A stretch of 64,000 nucleotides of DNA from Mortierella sp. BCC40632 (GCA_011634665.1 WAEK01000018.1:491501-555500); one strand, 5' to 3'; shown: positions 1-13,111, counted from the first letter of the stretch. The notes: generated from the letters alone by a model not told the origin. A program made the numbers and translations.

Positions 1-106
1 TTTTTAAAGTCCATCCTGCTACAGACCTCGATCCCGATCCTTAGTCCTCATTCCCGATCCTAGGCTCATTCTAAATCTCCATTCATTCAATCGAACCCTT
101 TACATC

Positions 107-733
107 ATGCCCATCAAGAACCTCATCTTTGATCTCGGCAACGTTCTCTTGCGTCTGGACCAGGATGCAACTGCCAAGGCCTTTGTCGCACTTGGCGCAA
201 CCAAGTTTCCATCACTCAAGGACCATGCCTCGTCCGAGGTGATCCTTGCCTACGAGAAGGGAAAGATCTCAGCCCCTGAATTCCGACAGACGGTCAGGGC
301 GACAATGGGCCTGCGCGAATCAGTTACGGATGATGAAATTGACCACGCATGGAACGCCATGCTCCTGGATTTTCCAAAGGGTCGGTTGGAACTTATGAAG
401 GAGCTCCGCACGGATCTTGGATACAGGGTGTATCTCCTGAGCAACACCAATGCGATTCATATCGATCATATCGACCGTGTCTGTCTTAAGGACTATACTG
501 AGTCGTCGTTGCACCCGTTCTTTGACAAGGTCTACTATTCACACGAGCTTGGACTCCGTAAGCCTTCGGTCGAGGCCTTTGAGGCAATTCTCCAGGATCA
601 AGGCCTGACGCCAGACGAGACCCTTTTTCTAGATGACATGCTCGAGAACGTTGAAGCAGCAAAGTCATGTGGACTGCAGGCAGTCCAAGTCGATGTCGAG
701 ACAGACCTCGGATTTCTCCAGCTGCGTTTCTGA
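107..733 (+). CDS. HAD-superfamily sugar-phosphate phosphatase, YihX-like
   Basis: Intact single-exon 208-residue protein. It belongs to the haloacid dehalogenase superfamily, subfamily IA, and resembles bacterial YihX (alpha-D-glucose-1-phosphate phosphatase) in length and motifs. Motif I is FDLGNVLL at residues 8-15, with Asp9 as the expected nucleophile and the DxGN form typical of YihX rather than DxD. Motif II is LSNTN (about 107-111). Motif III is the Lys in RKPS. Motif IV is FLDDMLENVEAA near residue 175. A helical cap lies between motifs I and II. No signal peptide is visible, so it is probably cytosolic. The ATG is the first of the frame and follows a TC-rich leader. A polyadenylation-type AATAAA lies at 894-899. 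The substrate is inferred; other small phosphosugars are possible. Confidence 0.85.
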   Translation: MPIKNLIFDLGNVLLRLDQDATAKAFVALGATKFPSLKDHASSEVILAYEKGKISAPEFRQTVRATMGLRESVTDDEIDHAWNAMLLDFPKGRLELMKELRTDLGYRVYLLSNTNAIHIDHIDRVCLKDYTESSLHPFFDKVYYSHELGLRKPSVEAFEAILQDQGLTPDETLFLDDMLENVEAAKSCGLQAVQVDVETDLGFLQLRF

Positions 734-1592
734 GAAATGGTTGATTTGTTTGCAATATAGATTTCATTTAAACGGTTGGCTGTTGCCATGTCCATTCGAC
801 CAGCCCTCAACAGTGCAGTGTTTCGAGGTTCCTCGGGCGTGGAAGGGTTGGCTAATTGGCTGGGGGCATGGCCTAATTAGCGCCGTCGACAGCAATAAAC
901 ATGAATCGTCTCACGCGCCCGAGGGGAAGTAAAGAATGCTGGGGGAGGGAGGGGGAAAAGAAAGAGGCGCGGGCGAGTGGTGGCGGAGATGGAGGCAAGG
1001 CCAAAGGGCACAGCGCCTCCCCAAAGTAAACAAAGAAACGACAACGATTGCGCCAGGGATGGACCCTAGATATGATCATGACTATGGTCCCGTTGCCATG
1101 GATGGTTCTATGGCCATTAATGTGGTGCAGCCAGTTGTCGATCTGTGCAGACCAATCTGCTTTTCATATTCCACGTGGCTGGAAGGGAAGAGAAAGGGGC
1201 CAGCGTCAAGGCTTTTTTTCTTTTTCTTTCTTTTTACGAGTCATAGGAAACAACGGCAGAGGACCCAGCTCATTCCTGACGGCAGGTAGACAGGCAGAGA
1301 AAGTGGTGCGGTGTTGTTAGCGTTGACACATTGACTGTGGTTGGCCTTTTTTGGTCTGCGGATGGAATGGCGGTGTATGGGCGAGAGGTGATTGGTGGGC
1401 ACTGGGTAAGAAGGCCTGGTTGGCTGAGGAGGTCAAAAAAAAAAGACGAAAAGAGGCCAGCGCGCTGGGACGGATAGGGCCGCGGACATGGGCCATGGCT
1501 CGATGGGGGCATGCGTGTTAGGTAAGAGAAAGACACAGTGAGTGGGTAGAGCACGGTCTGTTGTGACGGATCTTCTTTTTTCTTTCTTTCTT

Positions 1593-1593
<1 letters not shown>

Positions 1594-1667
<74 letters not shown>
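1594..1667. repeat. (CT)n microsatellite, 74 bp
   Basis: Uninterrupted CT dinucleotide tract, among the longest in the window. It lies in the gene-poor stretch upstream of the TEA-domain gene. Long artefactual open frames cross it on both strands. Confidence 0.95.
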
Positions 1668-1669
<2 letters not shown>

Positions 1670-4243
1670 CTTTTTCACACTCTCCGTTCTATCTCTCCTC
1701 TCCCCGACTCTTTTTCGTATCCTCACTCTCTCTCACACACACTCTCTCTCGTCACTACTCTCCTCCATTCCTCACTCTCCTCCACATCCTCACAGATATC
1801 TGCGGACCAGTCGACCAGGTAAGCATCTGCCATCCTGGACCTCACCAACAAGAACACACGAGAGAGAAGAGAGATAAAGAACGAAAGAAAAAGAAAAAAA
1901 AAAACGATAAAAAGAAAAACAAAAAAAAAATAAGAGCGCCGCCACGCACAGCCGCCCATCCGAGCTGGCTCTCTCTATCGCCTTCTCGCTCTTGCCCATT
2001 GTCCCACTTCTATTTTTTTATATATATCATTTGTTCCTTCACGCATGCATACATGCATACATGCATGCTTCTCGGTCATTGTCTCCATCCATCCTATCCT
2101 ACCCATATCACCCAAACATCCATTCATCCATTCATCCATTCATTCATTCTTGAAATGAAACTGGCTGCGCCATCACTCATCGCCCAAAATCACCACTGCT
2201 TATCGCCATTGGTTCATTCCACAGCCCAGTTCTTGGATGCAAAAATATCCCTATGCCGCACAAGAGTGCATCGGACCAGAATGGAGGAGTGCAATGCATA
2301 GCCTCCTCTGTTCCGTCCAACCTTCTTGGGCTCATTCTCGAGAACCAGAAAAAGATCACGACAGGTCGTGGAGAGAGGATGAAAGATAGAGAAAGGAGAG
2401 ACGGGCTGTAGGGAGAAAGGAGAGAAGGCATGCCCGTGTACAGGGTTGGATTGCTGCATACGTGTGTGCGGATGTATGTGTGTGTGTGTGCGGTATGTTC
2501 CTCGCCATGTGCCCTGTCCGACACACAGGGGTCGGCAACACAAGCTGTCGGGCAAACAGGGCTGGTTGGGCGCGGGAGCAAGAGCAGTCTAGTAGAGAAG
2601 GAGCACCGAAAGCAGCACAAGAGCTGACCGCACGTTCTCCGGGATAAGGGCACAGAAGTAAGGGTTTTCATGCCAAAAAAGCAGTGCCCACAGGAAGAGA
2701 GAGCGAGAGGAACAAGTAAACGAATAAGAGCAAGATTGTGTGTTTGTAAGAGAGAGAGAGAGCGAGAGAGCGAGAGAGAGAGTGTATGAGAGAGGCCATC
2801 GTCAGACAAGGCGTGCTGAGCAAAGAAGATTACACAGGCACAGGAATCCACGCATTACAGCCAAACACAACACACATCCACCGATACACACGTACACAAA
2901 GAACATGCCTCCCTCCTCCCCTTCTTCTTCTCACTCGCTCACTTGCTCCACCTGGCCCACAGCCGGTCCGGGCCAACATTCCACAGCAGAGCAAAGGGAA
3001 AACACCTGGGCGTAACAACACCGGGCTGGAATCATAGGGGGAGAGAAAGAGAGGAAATGAGAACGAGCCAAGGGGCTCTCAACCCTTTTTTTTCTTTCTT
3101 TCTCTTCTTTCTTTCTCTTTCCTTTCTTTCTTTCTCTCTCTCTGCAACGTTGTATGTTTGGTCGTGAGACGACATATGGACAAAGCGGCGAGGATCCCTT
3201 TCTTCTCTCTCCCTGTCGCTGGGTGCGAGCACGAGAGCCTTGGCCCTGTGCGATGACTGTGGAATGTCAACACTTGCAGCTCTCCCGCCAACTTACATCC
3301 TATCATATCGTCTGCTGCAAGCCTTGCCATTGCCCGACTTGCTGGACGATGACCTGACCTTAGCCTAGCCTTGACTGAGGCATGGCCTGGGAGCATGACT
3401 AGGTCGCGGGGTGCGGGGTGCGGGTACGGCAGAGTGCAGGGCGGAGACCGAAGCGACCCATTGGATCATTTCGATGGGCCACGGGGAACCTCCTTCTCCT
3501 CTTCCACCTCTTCCTTCTTCTTCTCCTCTCCTCTTCCACCTCTTCCTCCTCCTCCGCGGGAGTGGCAGGGTCTGCAGGCACGGAAATGTTTGTGGGATTG
3601 GAAAAAGAAAAAAGGGATACGGAAGAGCAGACATGCTGGACGACGTGCGCATGAATCGGGCATAGCATTGCTCCTCTCAAACCAAAGGCATGGCCTCCGC
3701 CCTTATCCCATGCACAACACTTGCACACAAACACATACATTTACATATATGCACACACATCCCTGCCTTTGGTCTCTGCCTTGCAAAAGCTGGCACGACG
3801 ATACGGGGGTTTGCCCACGGGCCGATCGATATCGCCAAACTAGTCGCGATGATGTCGGTCTCTCGCGCGCTTTTTTTTTTTTTTTCTGTCTGTTTGTGGC
3901 CAGAAGAAAAAAAAAAACCTTCTTCGTGTTTCCGCCCCGCGACTTTTTTTTTTTTCTTTCGATGGAATCTCTATCGCTTTACGCGCACCTTTGTGTGCCT
4001 TCTATTTTTACACTTTACCCGACCTGAACGAGAACATAACACAGAACACTGGTTGCTGAACACGAACAAACCGTCGAGGCAAGCCATTAGACGGAAAATA
4101 GGTGGAGAGAGAACGGGAATGGGTGAGGACATTCAACAGACAGGGCGCGATAGTGACGACAGGGTTGGTCGGCGGCAACGGATCATGCCCAACTTTTTTT
4201 CTCTCTCTTTCTCACTTTCTGGTCATCATTGTTGCTCGCTGGT

Positions 4244-4275
<32 letters not shown>

Positions 4276-4398
4276 GTTGCGGATGTGCAATGTGTTCCTG
4301 TGCAAGAGAGAAGGGGATTCGGAAGATGGACAATGTCATCTGTGTGAGTGTGTGAGTATGTGTGCGAGTGTGTTCCTGATCCAGTACTCCGACTCGGG

Positions 4399-4433
<35 letters not shown>

Positions 4434-5266
4434 AAGAGAGAAGTAATACTCTTGATCTCTCCACTCTCTCTCTACACCGAGTGCCTGTTCGTTCCATCCC
4501 CCCTGTCGCCCCTTCTCTCTCTGTTTGCTCATTGTCTATTCGGCGTCGTTCATTTCCCTGTCTGTTTGTGCTGCCATCTCTCGTAAGCAGGGCGTTGCTG
4601 GTCCATCCCTGTCTGGGTCTCTACTGCCCTGGCTCGACATTCTTTCCTCCTTTCTTTTTTATTCTTTTCTTTCTCTTTCTTCCCCTTCCCCTCCCTCTCA
4701 TTCTGGGTTACTCTATCGTCGCAGATGGGCCTTGTTGTCTACTTTGTATACAAATACATGCGTGTGTATTTGTGTAGGCGTGTGCGCCTTGTATTGCATC
4801 TTGTAAGCCAAGAGAAGGACAGGAAAACGAAAACCAAGGGGGAACAGGGATCGGTTGTATTGCGATGAGCAAGAGGCCGATTATAAAAAAAAAGGGGGGG
4901 AGGAGGAGGGGAAAAGAAGGTGAGATAGATAGAGAGAGAGAGTCGACTTGTGTAGGCGAGACATGGGTCTGGGGGGGAGTGAGAGAAAGTGAGTGACCAG
5001 GCGACTCGGACTGACATGTGCAGCATCGCCGAAAAAGCTTTCTGTTTTTGTCTGACTCAATCGGCATACCCCGTCTCTTAAAAAAAGCACCGGACAGGGC
5101 CAAGGCGGCCATGGCCCATGAAATGGGCGTCCATCGACCAACACCCAGGCGAAATACCATCGGCCATAATCTATGGTCTGGTTTTTTGTCTCTTTGTTTG
5201 GCTTGTAACTGTGTATATCTGCTCAATGTCTTTGGACGTGTGCATGTGTGCATGTTTCTGGGTGGT

Positions 5267-5272
<6 letters not shown>

Positions 5273-5323
<51 letters not shown>
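5273..5323. repeat. (CT)n microsatellite, about 51 bp
   Basis: Pure CT tract in the same gene-poor region, followed by a longer imperfect pyrimidine tract to about 5365. Confidence 0.95.
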
Positions 5324-5329
<6 letters not shown>

Positions 5330-6334
5330 CTCCTCTCCTTCTCTCTTTCTCCTCTTTCTCTCTTATTGGCACACAAATACTTCTGCCCCTCCCCTTCTCT
5401 CTTTTTTGCTCTCCCTCAATAGGCCAATGGTCGTTGCTTGGTCGTTGATCGTTGGTTGTCGCTGTTTCCTTGTGTCATGCAAAGCGGCATTTCGAACGAT
5501 AACAAAAGGGAGTGTGAAAACGGGCTGTCAGGGACCAGACAGGACTGCAGACACGAGAGCAATGTTGGCTGGGTGCTGACACGGACCGCACTTTTGCCAA
5601 TGGAGTCGCAGCGGCATAGGCATCGGCATGGGTATGGACAAGAAGGGTTTTGTGGTGGGTTGGGGGAAGGATGGTGATGATGATGATGGTGGTGGTGGTG
5701 GTGGAGAGTAGATTGAGTGCTCAATGGGAGGGCATTGACAATAATGGGCTACTGAAAGCTGCTAGACACAGGCACAGGCACACATACACACACACGCACA
5801 TAGCTCGTCTCTTTTCCTTTTTTCTTTCTTTCTCTTCTCTCTCTTTCTCTCTCTCTCTCTCTCTTTGAGATCTGAACTATGTTGAATATTGGTGCAATTG
5901 AATGGGTTGAATGGAGCAAAGTGGCTGACGCTCACCTTTATTCTTTCTTTTTCGTCTCTCTCTCTCTCTCTCTCTTTCGTCTCTTCTTTCTCTTCTTCTC
6001 TTTTGCCTTTTGATTCCTTTGCTACTGCTCCTCTCCTGCCTCGCCGTGCATTGCTCTATTGCCCTTCCTTCTTTCTACCTTTCTATTTCTCTCATTTTAG
6101 CCACATACAAGCACGATTTCATCCGTCCTGTTCATACTCTTTTTTCTTTTCTTCTTGTCTCCATCGCTCTTTTTCTTTTCCCTTTGGTCTCTCCGACTTC
6201 CACACAGCTGGACATCCAGCCCTCTCTCTCTCTTTTTTCTCTCTCTCTCCTCGGCTCTGTCCAAACCACATCTTGCCTTAACTCCCTCCGCGAGAGACCT
6301 CGTTCGTTCTCGTTCTTTGTGCGCCTGTGCTCCA

Positions 6335-6382
<48 letters not shown>

Positions 6383-6673
6383 GAGGTCACTGAGCGCAAA
6401 CGAGCAAGACTGTCCTCGCAATCCCATCCCGCTATCCCATTTCAATCTAACCCGTCAAACCATCGTTCGTTCTCTCTCTCTTCTTCTCTTTTTCTTTCTC
6501 ATACACAGACTCTTTTTTATTCGTCTCGTCATCTGTATCTCTTGCTCTCGCACGCCTCTTCATAACTCTCTCTTTTTGCTCTCTTACTCTCTCGCTCACA
6601 TCTTCCACCTTCTCCTTCACTCCTTCCCTTGTCCAAACTGGTCCCTTTCACCTCACAGTCGTCTTTAAATCCC

Positions 6674-7609
6674 ATGAGTGACCCGCCGAGATCACCACCG
6701 CTTGCATTCTCTTTCTCGTCTGCATCCTCCTCGTCCTCAGAGTCGTCTCCATCCTCGTCCAGGACTCGGCCCATCTCTGCGCCTTCCACCTCCGCGCCCT
6801 TTGCCTTTTCTCCTGCATCGACCTTCCCCGCATCCTCGACCTCGTCGTCGTCCTCGTCCCTGCCTCTCCGCTCCCGCCCACACTCTTACTCTCACCCACA
6901 TTCGCACACGCGTTCCTTCTCCTACTCGCATCCACCACACCCTTCCTACCTCTCCAACCCTGCGCCCACTCCCTTGTCCTTGCACACGTCTTTGTCGCCG
7001 TACCCTCCTTCATCTCATCCAACTTTTCATTCTTCTTTACATCGATACCCACCTACACAATCCCTACCACCGCCAACTTCGTCGGCATTTCCCACTGCAC
7101 GGCCCACGCCAGAGTCTCACGCTGTTCCTGCTCTCACTGCAGGCCATCTCCCAAGCTCTGGGCAAGTGCCATCCACCGCCTCCTCCTCCACCTCCTCGAC
7201 AGCATCCTCCTCCAAGGCCCAGCCCGACATCGACACCCATTCTCTCCATCACAGCACTCACTCTGCCAATATGCCGAAGCGTCCCCAGAAGACTCAGCAA
7301 ACACCCGAGTTGAAATCCTCGACAACAAAAGAAGAGGTAAGAGACACTTTTTTTTTTTTTTTTTAAACCCGGTACTCAATATTTACACACAGCACCCATT
7401 CTTTGCACACCTACACACATGCCTTCTTCATGCATTCGTAGTGTATTTTTCTGTTTTATGGATCCATGGAATGAGAAGGGAAAGAGAAGAAAAAGAGGCC
7501 TAAGCCAAGGGCAATGACAGCATGGCGTCCACTGTAAACAAAATTTGTTTATGGAGAGAAAGAGAGAGATGGCTTCGATCTATCTTTTTCTTGTTCAACT
7601 GTTTGTAAT

Positions 7610-7657
<48 letters not shown>

Positions 7658-10600
7658 ATTTTGTTCCTCCGTTCCGCTCCTTTCTTCGTTTGTGCCTCCT
7701 TTATTACAATTGGGCGGGCGCAGTGTCTTGCCTATTCTCCCTTTTTCCATCGGCCCAACAGCACATTCCTTTGGTCTTTTTTTTTTGTCGGCTAATGAAG
7801 ATCCGCCCGGGCTCGGGGGGTGGATCCAGGCGATGCTGGGATGCGTGCCCTTTCCTTTTCCTTTTTTTTCTTGTCCAGTCTCCGCTTGAGAGATGGAGGT
7901 GGGTGATAGGGCAAACCTCCGTATGGATATGTGTATTGTTTGCTCTTTATTGTTCAACTTAATATCTCTCCCTGCATCTCATACACAAACATACACATAC
8001 ACTCCTCTCCCTGCGTGTGCGTCTCGACATATCCCACTACTTGGGTTTTCAATAATTTTCTTTTTTAAAAGATGAGCCAAAAAGTACCTTTTTTCTTTCT
8101 CATTTCAATAATGGGTCACAGCAGCAATACTACAAAAAAGAGCAGCAGCAACAAGCAGCAAGCAGCAGCGGCGATCTCGTATCTCTGTTTTTGGGTCACT
8201 TGGCCCACGCTTTTTTTTTACACCCCCTGCCTCTCCTTTTTTTTGCCCAGACCTTGTGTTTACCATCTTCTCCTTGTCACGCACTGTCATTCTTTTTTAC
8301 TTTGTTTCCTATTCACTCCTGACACTCCTCCCCCGGGAGAGAGAGGAAAAAGTAGTCGGAGGGTATCCTTTCAGGCCTAGGAGGTCGCTTTATGCGGAGC
8401 CGGGACTAATGTGTCATCAGACAACAAAAGGAAGGAGCATTCTCATGTGCACCTCCTTGCTATACTCTCTCCGTCTCTCTTTCTCTTCATACACAATGGT
8501 TCTCTTGCCCCACATTGCTTCTTTCTCCAGACATGCTTCGCTCTTTTTTTTTTTTTTCTCATTTTCTCATTTACTCTCTCTACCAAGAAAATAAGAGAGC
8601 GAGGTCATTGTTTGCATCACGCTGCAGTGTTGACAAAGAAAGAAAAAAGAGACAACTAGCCATAGGGGTATGAGGGGAGAGAGAGGAACGTGTGTACAAA
8701 TGGGCTTTTGGGCCCTTGTGTATGTGTGTGGTTACTGTTCTTGTCGACCGGATGATCCAAAATACGGCTTGTTTGAGAACAAATAACATTTTGCTTCGCA
8801 TCCAATCCCCACCTCCTCGTCATCCTATCCATCCGATGGTGATCAGTGCTTGCCCATGCCCTTTTGCTTTTTGGGGGTGGTATTTCATAAAGTATATCGA
8901 GTGTCTATCCACTTCCTCCTCCTCCTCCCCCTCCCCCTTCACTTCAACCCATCTGCTATTTCTTTTTTGCTCTGCCACATTTCATCCTCTTCCTTGTTGC
9001 ATCTTGGCGCATATTCGCACAAACCATATATCCTTTTTTTTTCTCCTCCTTTTGCCCACGGTCCTCATTCATGATGAGCCACGTTCACATTGGTGGTATG
9101 TCTTTGGAGGAAAAAGAAGAAGTACATTAACATGTATCTATCTTAATTCTCTCTTTTTTTATCCTGGAACGCGTGTTTTCTCCGTGCCCTTCCCGGATGC
9201 GGTGTATTAGGTATGGCCTGCCGATGTTGAGGAGGCCTTTATGGAAGGTAAGCCTTATATTTCCTCTTCTATATCTTTTTTTTTTTTCTTGGTCCCCATC
9301 TTCTCTCTCTCTATCTCTCTCCCCCTCCGTCGCTCTATCCTTCTTGAGTGCAATCACTTATCCACACGCTCGAAAGAACAGATGCTGCGAGTGCGGACAA
9401 AATGGAAAGATGTGGGATGATGTTGAGCAAAAAAAAAAATAAGAGTGATACAAGAAAAGAAGGTTGGACGGTTGGGGAGAAAGTGAGCAAACATTCCAGT
9501 AGGGAGGGGGTCTAAAAGAGAGAGAGAGAAAGAGAGATAGAACCCTGGCGGAAGTTTGGGAGTTTTTTTTTTTTTTTTTTGAACATTGTATCATTTTTTT
9601 TTTGAGAGCATGCACTAGCCATTGACTAGACTTGCAGCATCTAGGCTTGGCGCGTAATCTATACCCTTTGCTCTCTTTCTCTCTCTTCTCTCTTTCTTTT
9701 TCTTCTTACGCATAGCCGTACTTTTTTTTTGATCCTCGGATGCTCTCACAAACACACACGCACAAACGCACAAACACACACCAAAAAAGAGAACACAAAG
9801 GGAATGAAGGGGGGAAGGTGAGGTGGTTTTTAGGCTTGGTCAGCATATTGGTCCCAGGTGGGGAAGGGAGAAGGGGGAGAGGTACTATTTTATTTTTATT
9901 AATCATGGCTGGGGGGCGGTGTCTTGTGTCAGTTGTGGAAAATCCAATTATCATTATAAAACAACATGTGTGTGTAAGCAGGATGGCAGTGCAGTTGATT
10001 TGACAACTGGCCTGTTTACGGCAGCACATGTGTGGAGAAGTAATTCGGGCATGTCTATTGTGGACTCGCCCCAACGACCATCCAAAGAGGAAGGAAAAGA
10101 AGGAGTGGTCAAGTGGGGCTGGGAGTGTGGCCATGGGACCCCAGGGTTGCACAAGTGTAATTACAGCATCTGAACCTTGTGTTCTGGGACAGAGGGGGGG
10201 CAGTTGTGCAGCATCGACATAATCTATTGCAATTTAGGGAGAGTGGGAAGGAAAAGTGTCAGCCGAAATCTTTACTCCTCCTCTCCTCAGGGCGCATAGC
10301 CCTATGATGAGGAAAAGTAGAAGTCCTTTGTCTGAGCTGCTCGGCCTGCGGCCGCGGAGAGACGACATGCCAATCTTCAAAGAAGAGAGAGAGAGAGAGA
10401 AGAGTGAGAGGGAGAGAGAGGGAGAGAGAGGGAGTGGACCAGTGACGGGACGATAAGGCCCTGGTGAGTGATAGTCTACTTCATGCAATTAACTCTAATT
10501 CTGCATATTCCCGTCCTGCACACGGCCCACAACGAATGCACCCGGTCCAGCCCTTGAAGAGATACCCCGACTAGGACGAACAAAACGAATGTTGAACGGC

Positions 10601-13111
10601 AAGCAATGTGGTACGTGTCTCTTTTTCTCTTTTACGCCTTTTACTCGGCTATTTTTTTTTTCAATAATTCTCTTTCAATCCTCCGGTTCTAACTCGTTCG
10701 TCTTTGTCGCCGAACAACTGGGCCATTTTCCTTTGCCTCATTCCAGGGCGGAATGAATTGCTGGCTGCATTTGTGCTGAAAAAGACGGGCCAATACCGGA
10801 CCCGGAAGCAGGTCTCGTCTCACATCCAGGTCCTCAAGAATACTCGCAAGGATGACACCCGATGTAAAGCCCTCCCCCTCCCCCCTTTTCCGATAGAAGG
10901 GCTGTAGCTCTCTGCTCTCATGCAACAGCCTTGTCTACCTGAACATTCCTCGTCTGCTCTCTAACCACATGAATATATCTTCTACGATTTCTCTCATTTC
11001 TCTCCCTTCCACTTGACTTTGCCTTGCAGTAATGAATCTACTGCTCCATGGCGGAAGTGGAACGGGCCGAGATTGTCTAGGATTGGATTTTCGGCAAAAG
11101 GACTCACGCCAACCAAAGGAGGGTTCGCCTACGGGCTCATCGACCTCGCCACCCCCATCGTCCTTGCAGCCACCACATTCCTCATCGTCTATGTCGTCAT
11201 CCATATCCTCCCAGGAGGCGTTGACGCCATACTCGGGAGGAGGCCATTCTAGACAGGCCTCTCATCATCGACAGCTCTCCATCGCCTCGATCCTCAATCC
11301 TGATGAGGAGGAGCAAGGTGGAAGGGATGTGTCCAGAGAAGACCAACAGATTCGATATGAGCGAGGCATGGACACTTCTAGAAGGGAAGATCGTGAGATG
11401 GGAGATCATTCCATGTCAATGTATGGCTCTCACTCTTCTCTGCATAACGAGCCTCCACGATCGATGCCCACCATGAGGTCGGCCACTGAGACGGGTAGAC
11501 GACCCATACCCCAAGACTATGATCCATGGACATCTTACGAGAACGAAGGATACTCATTCTGGCCATGCCAGTACCGACTGATCCAGGCGCGAGTAAGTCT
11601 AAGGATAAAAAGATAACTCGAATCTTGGGTCGTGGATACTGAGCGATATGTAAAAAGAGATATTAATTATGACTGCGCTTTAAAAAAAAAAAAAACCTAC
11701 CCTTAGGGTCCACAAGAGACGGTTTTAGCAGAGGATGAGGTCCCGTTCCATGACGAGCTTGGAAGTCGGAGTCTTGGTAGCGTTCGATTCCCGTCCCTGT
11801 TACGGGGTTTTGGAACACGGTCGTGTCTGCGGCTTCTTGTCAAGGTAAACCGTATCGATCGTCATCGGGATTAATCTAATCAAGTGGGGATCTCTCCTCA
11901 CCCTCCCTTTCTATTTCTCACCCTCCCTCTCTCTCTCTATTGAAGGAAATGAGAGCATGGTGTTTGAATTCATCCTAATCATTGTCGTTTCACTCCTTTA
12001 TCCTCTTGTCCGTACCCCTCTTTGAATATGAATACATTCATAGATCAACTTGAAGATCAACCGGATAGCAGGCGACATGGTTCTCGTGACCAAGAACCTG
12101 TTCCAATCCAATCAACGGTACACAGTCCGTTGCATTACGACGGCCTACTCTTTCGGCGATAAGGCAATGCAAATGTCAGAGACGCAGCAGGCAGCATTCT
12201 CGGGCAATCGCTATGTGTATTCCTTTAGACTCGCCAACGACTGGCTCGAGCTTTACCTCCAATCGTTGAGAGAAGGTGCTGTTGGATCGACTGAAATTCA
12301 GTCACTGAATAATATTACCATTGTCCAGGTGAGTTTTTTTTTTTTTTTTTTTTTTTTTTACGATGTGAGCTGTTCCAGTAGAAAAAAAAAAAAAAGCTGA
12401 TGGCTAATACTGGAGCTTTCTTTCATCTTTGGGCGTGAGTAGGAGTTTTGCAGTGTGGATGATTCGCCAGAGCCACAGAATGCACCTCAGCCATTGCTGC
12501 AGGTGATGTACGAGTTTGGGGTTGGCGATGGCGAGTTGGAGACATACAAGCTCTCGGCGGACTCTCCCACAATGGACACACCCATGATGTTGGCTCCAAC
12601 CATCACCACAACAGGAGCCTCAATGACTTCACCTCCTTCAGTCACCGGACATACCAGAGCACGAGCAAGCACATGGGACAGCTCGGGACCGTATCGGTTC
12701 CGAAATGGAGTCGACTATGGATCGTCTTCGCCCTCGTTATGGGGCGGAGAGACTCACCTTCATCCTCCGCATGAGCACTCTTCATCCCGACCTCATCACC
12801 ATTCACAATATCCTCCGCCCAGCTATGAGCGACATTCCCAGCATTTGTACCCACCACCTCATCATCAGCAACAGCAATCACAACAAAGGCATCAATACCA
12901 ACGGCATCATCGCGGGATCGGAGGCAGTATGCATGGGTCGTTTTCGCAGTATGGATCCTCTTTACCGCTTCCTCCCAACTTGGGGATGAAGCGGAGCTCA
13001 GTCGAAGGAGGACGGGATGAAGATGTGTACTATCCTTTACCAGATCGGACAAAGGACAAGAGAGTGTGCACGACCTACGCACGTCCCTCGCCAGCGCCAT
13101 TGTATCAGTAA
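6674..13111 (+). CDS. TEA/ATTS-domain transcription factor with TEAD-type C-terminal domain
   Basis: Eight exons join in frame to 843 residues: 6674-7336, 9211-9247, 10551-10610, 10747-10863, 11030-11592, 11707-11844, 12044-12328, 12443-13111. Exon 1 encodes a Ser/Pro-rich head. The TEA DNA-binding domain starts at residue 222 ([10 protein letters not shown]) and runs through [17 protein letters not shown] to the recognition helix [12 protein letters not shown], near-identical to TEAD, Tec1 and AbaA. Exons 7-8 match the YAP-binding immunoglobulin-like fold of TEAD: an AYSFGDKAM strand, [19 protein letters not shown], then PLLQVMYEF and a final ETYKLS. The tail is His/Gln-rich. The head and the region between domains are disordered. 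By family it is a nuclear activator of development or morphogenesis genes that needs a co-activator. The first ATG of the frame (6674) was taken as start. The exon 1-2 and 2-3 introns are 1.87 and 1.30 kb, extreme for a fungus. Confidence 0.93.
7337..9210 (+). other. Long intron 1 of the TEA-domain gene
   Basis: Starts gtaaga after codon 221 and ends in ttag before VWPADV. It contains poly(T), a 44-bp (CT)n tract at 7612-7655 and no protein that I recognise. It could harbour an alternative promoter or exon, but nothing in the sequence proves that. Confidence 0.8.
7612..7655. repeat. (CT)n microsatellite within an intron
   Basis: Pure CT tract inside the first long intron of the TEA-domain gene. 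Confidence 0.9.
9248..10550 (+). other. Long intron 2 of the TEA-domain gene
   Basis: Starts gtaagc and ends in tccag. It interrupts the TEA domain after residue 234 in phase 1. It contains poly(T) and poly(A) runs and purine tracts near 10388-10435, with no recognisable coding content. Confidence 0.8.

Larger units (their letters stand above)
734..6673. other. 5.9-kb gene-poor, repeat-rich region
   Basis: No supportable coding gene on either strand. It holds pure (CT)n tracts at about 1594-1667, 5273-5323 and 6342-6378, GA tracts near 2748-2782 and 4403-4430, poly(T) runs near 3870, 3945 and 4250, and a GATGAT/GTGGTG run at about 5672-5702. All long open frames are translations of these repeats (poly-Ser/Leu, poly-Arg/Glu). 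An exon-like interval bounded by splice consensus lies near 1796-1818 (cacag before it, gtaagc after), which could be a 5' non-coding exon of the TEA-domain gene downstream. The last 600 bases are very pyrimidine-rich and probably form that gene's promoter or leader. Confidence 0.6.

Noticed and set aside
1433..2301. Long open frames across the (CT)n tract on both strands
   Set aside because: They translate to poly-Ser/Leu or poly-Arg/Glu from the repeat and lack domains or a start context.
11770..11800. tRNA B-box-like GTTCGATTCC
   Set aside because: Lies inside exon 6 of the TEA factor; no A box or cloverleaf around it.
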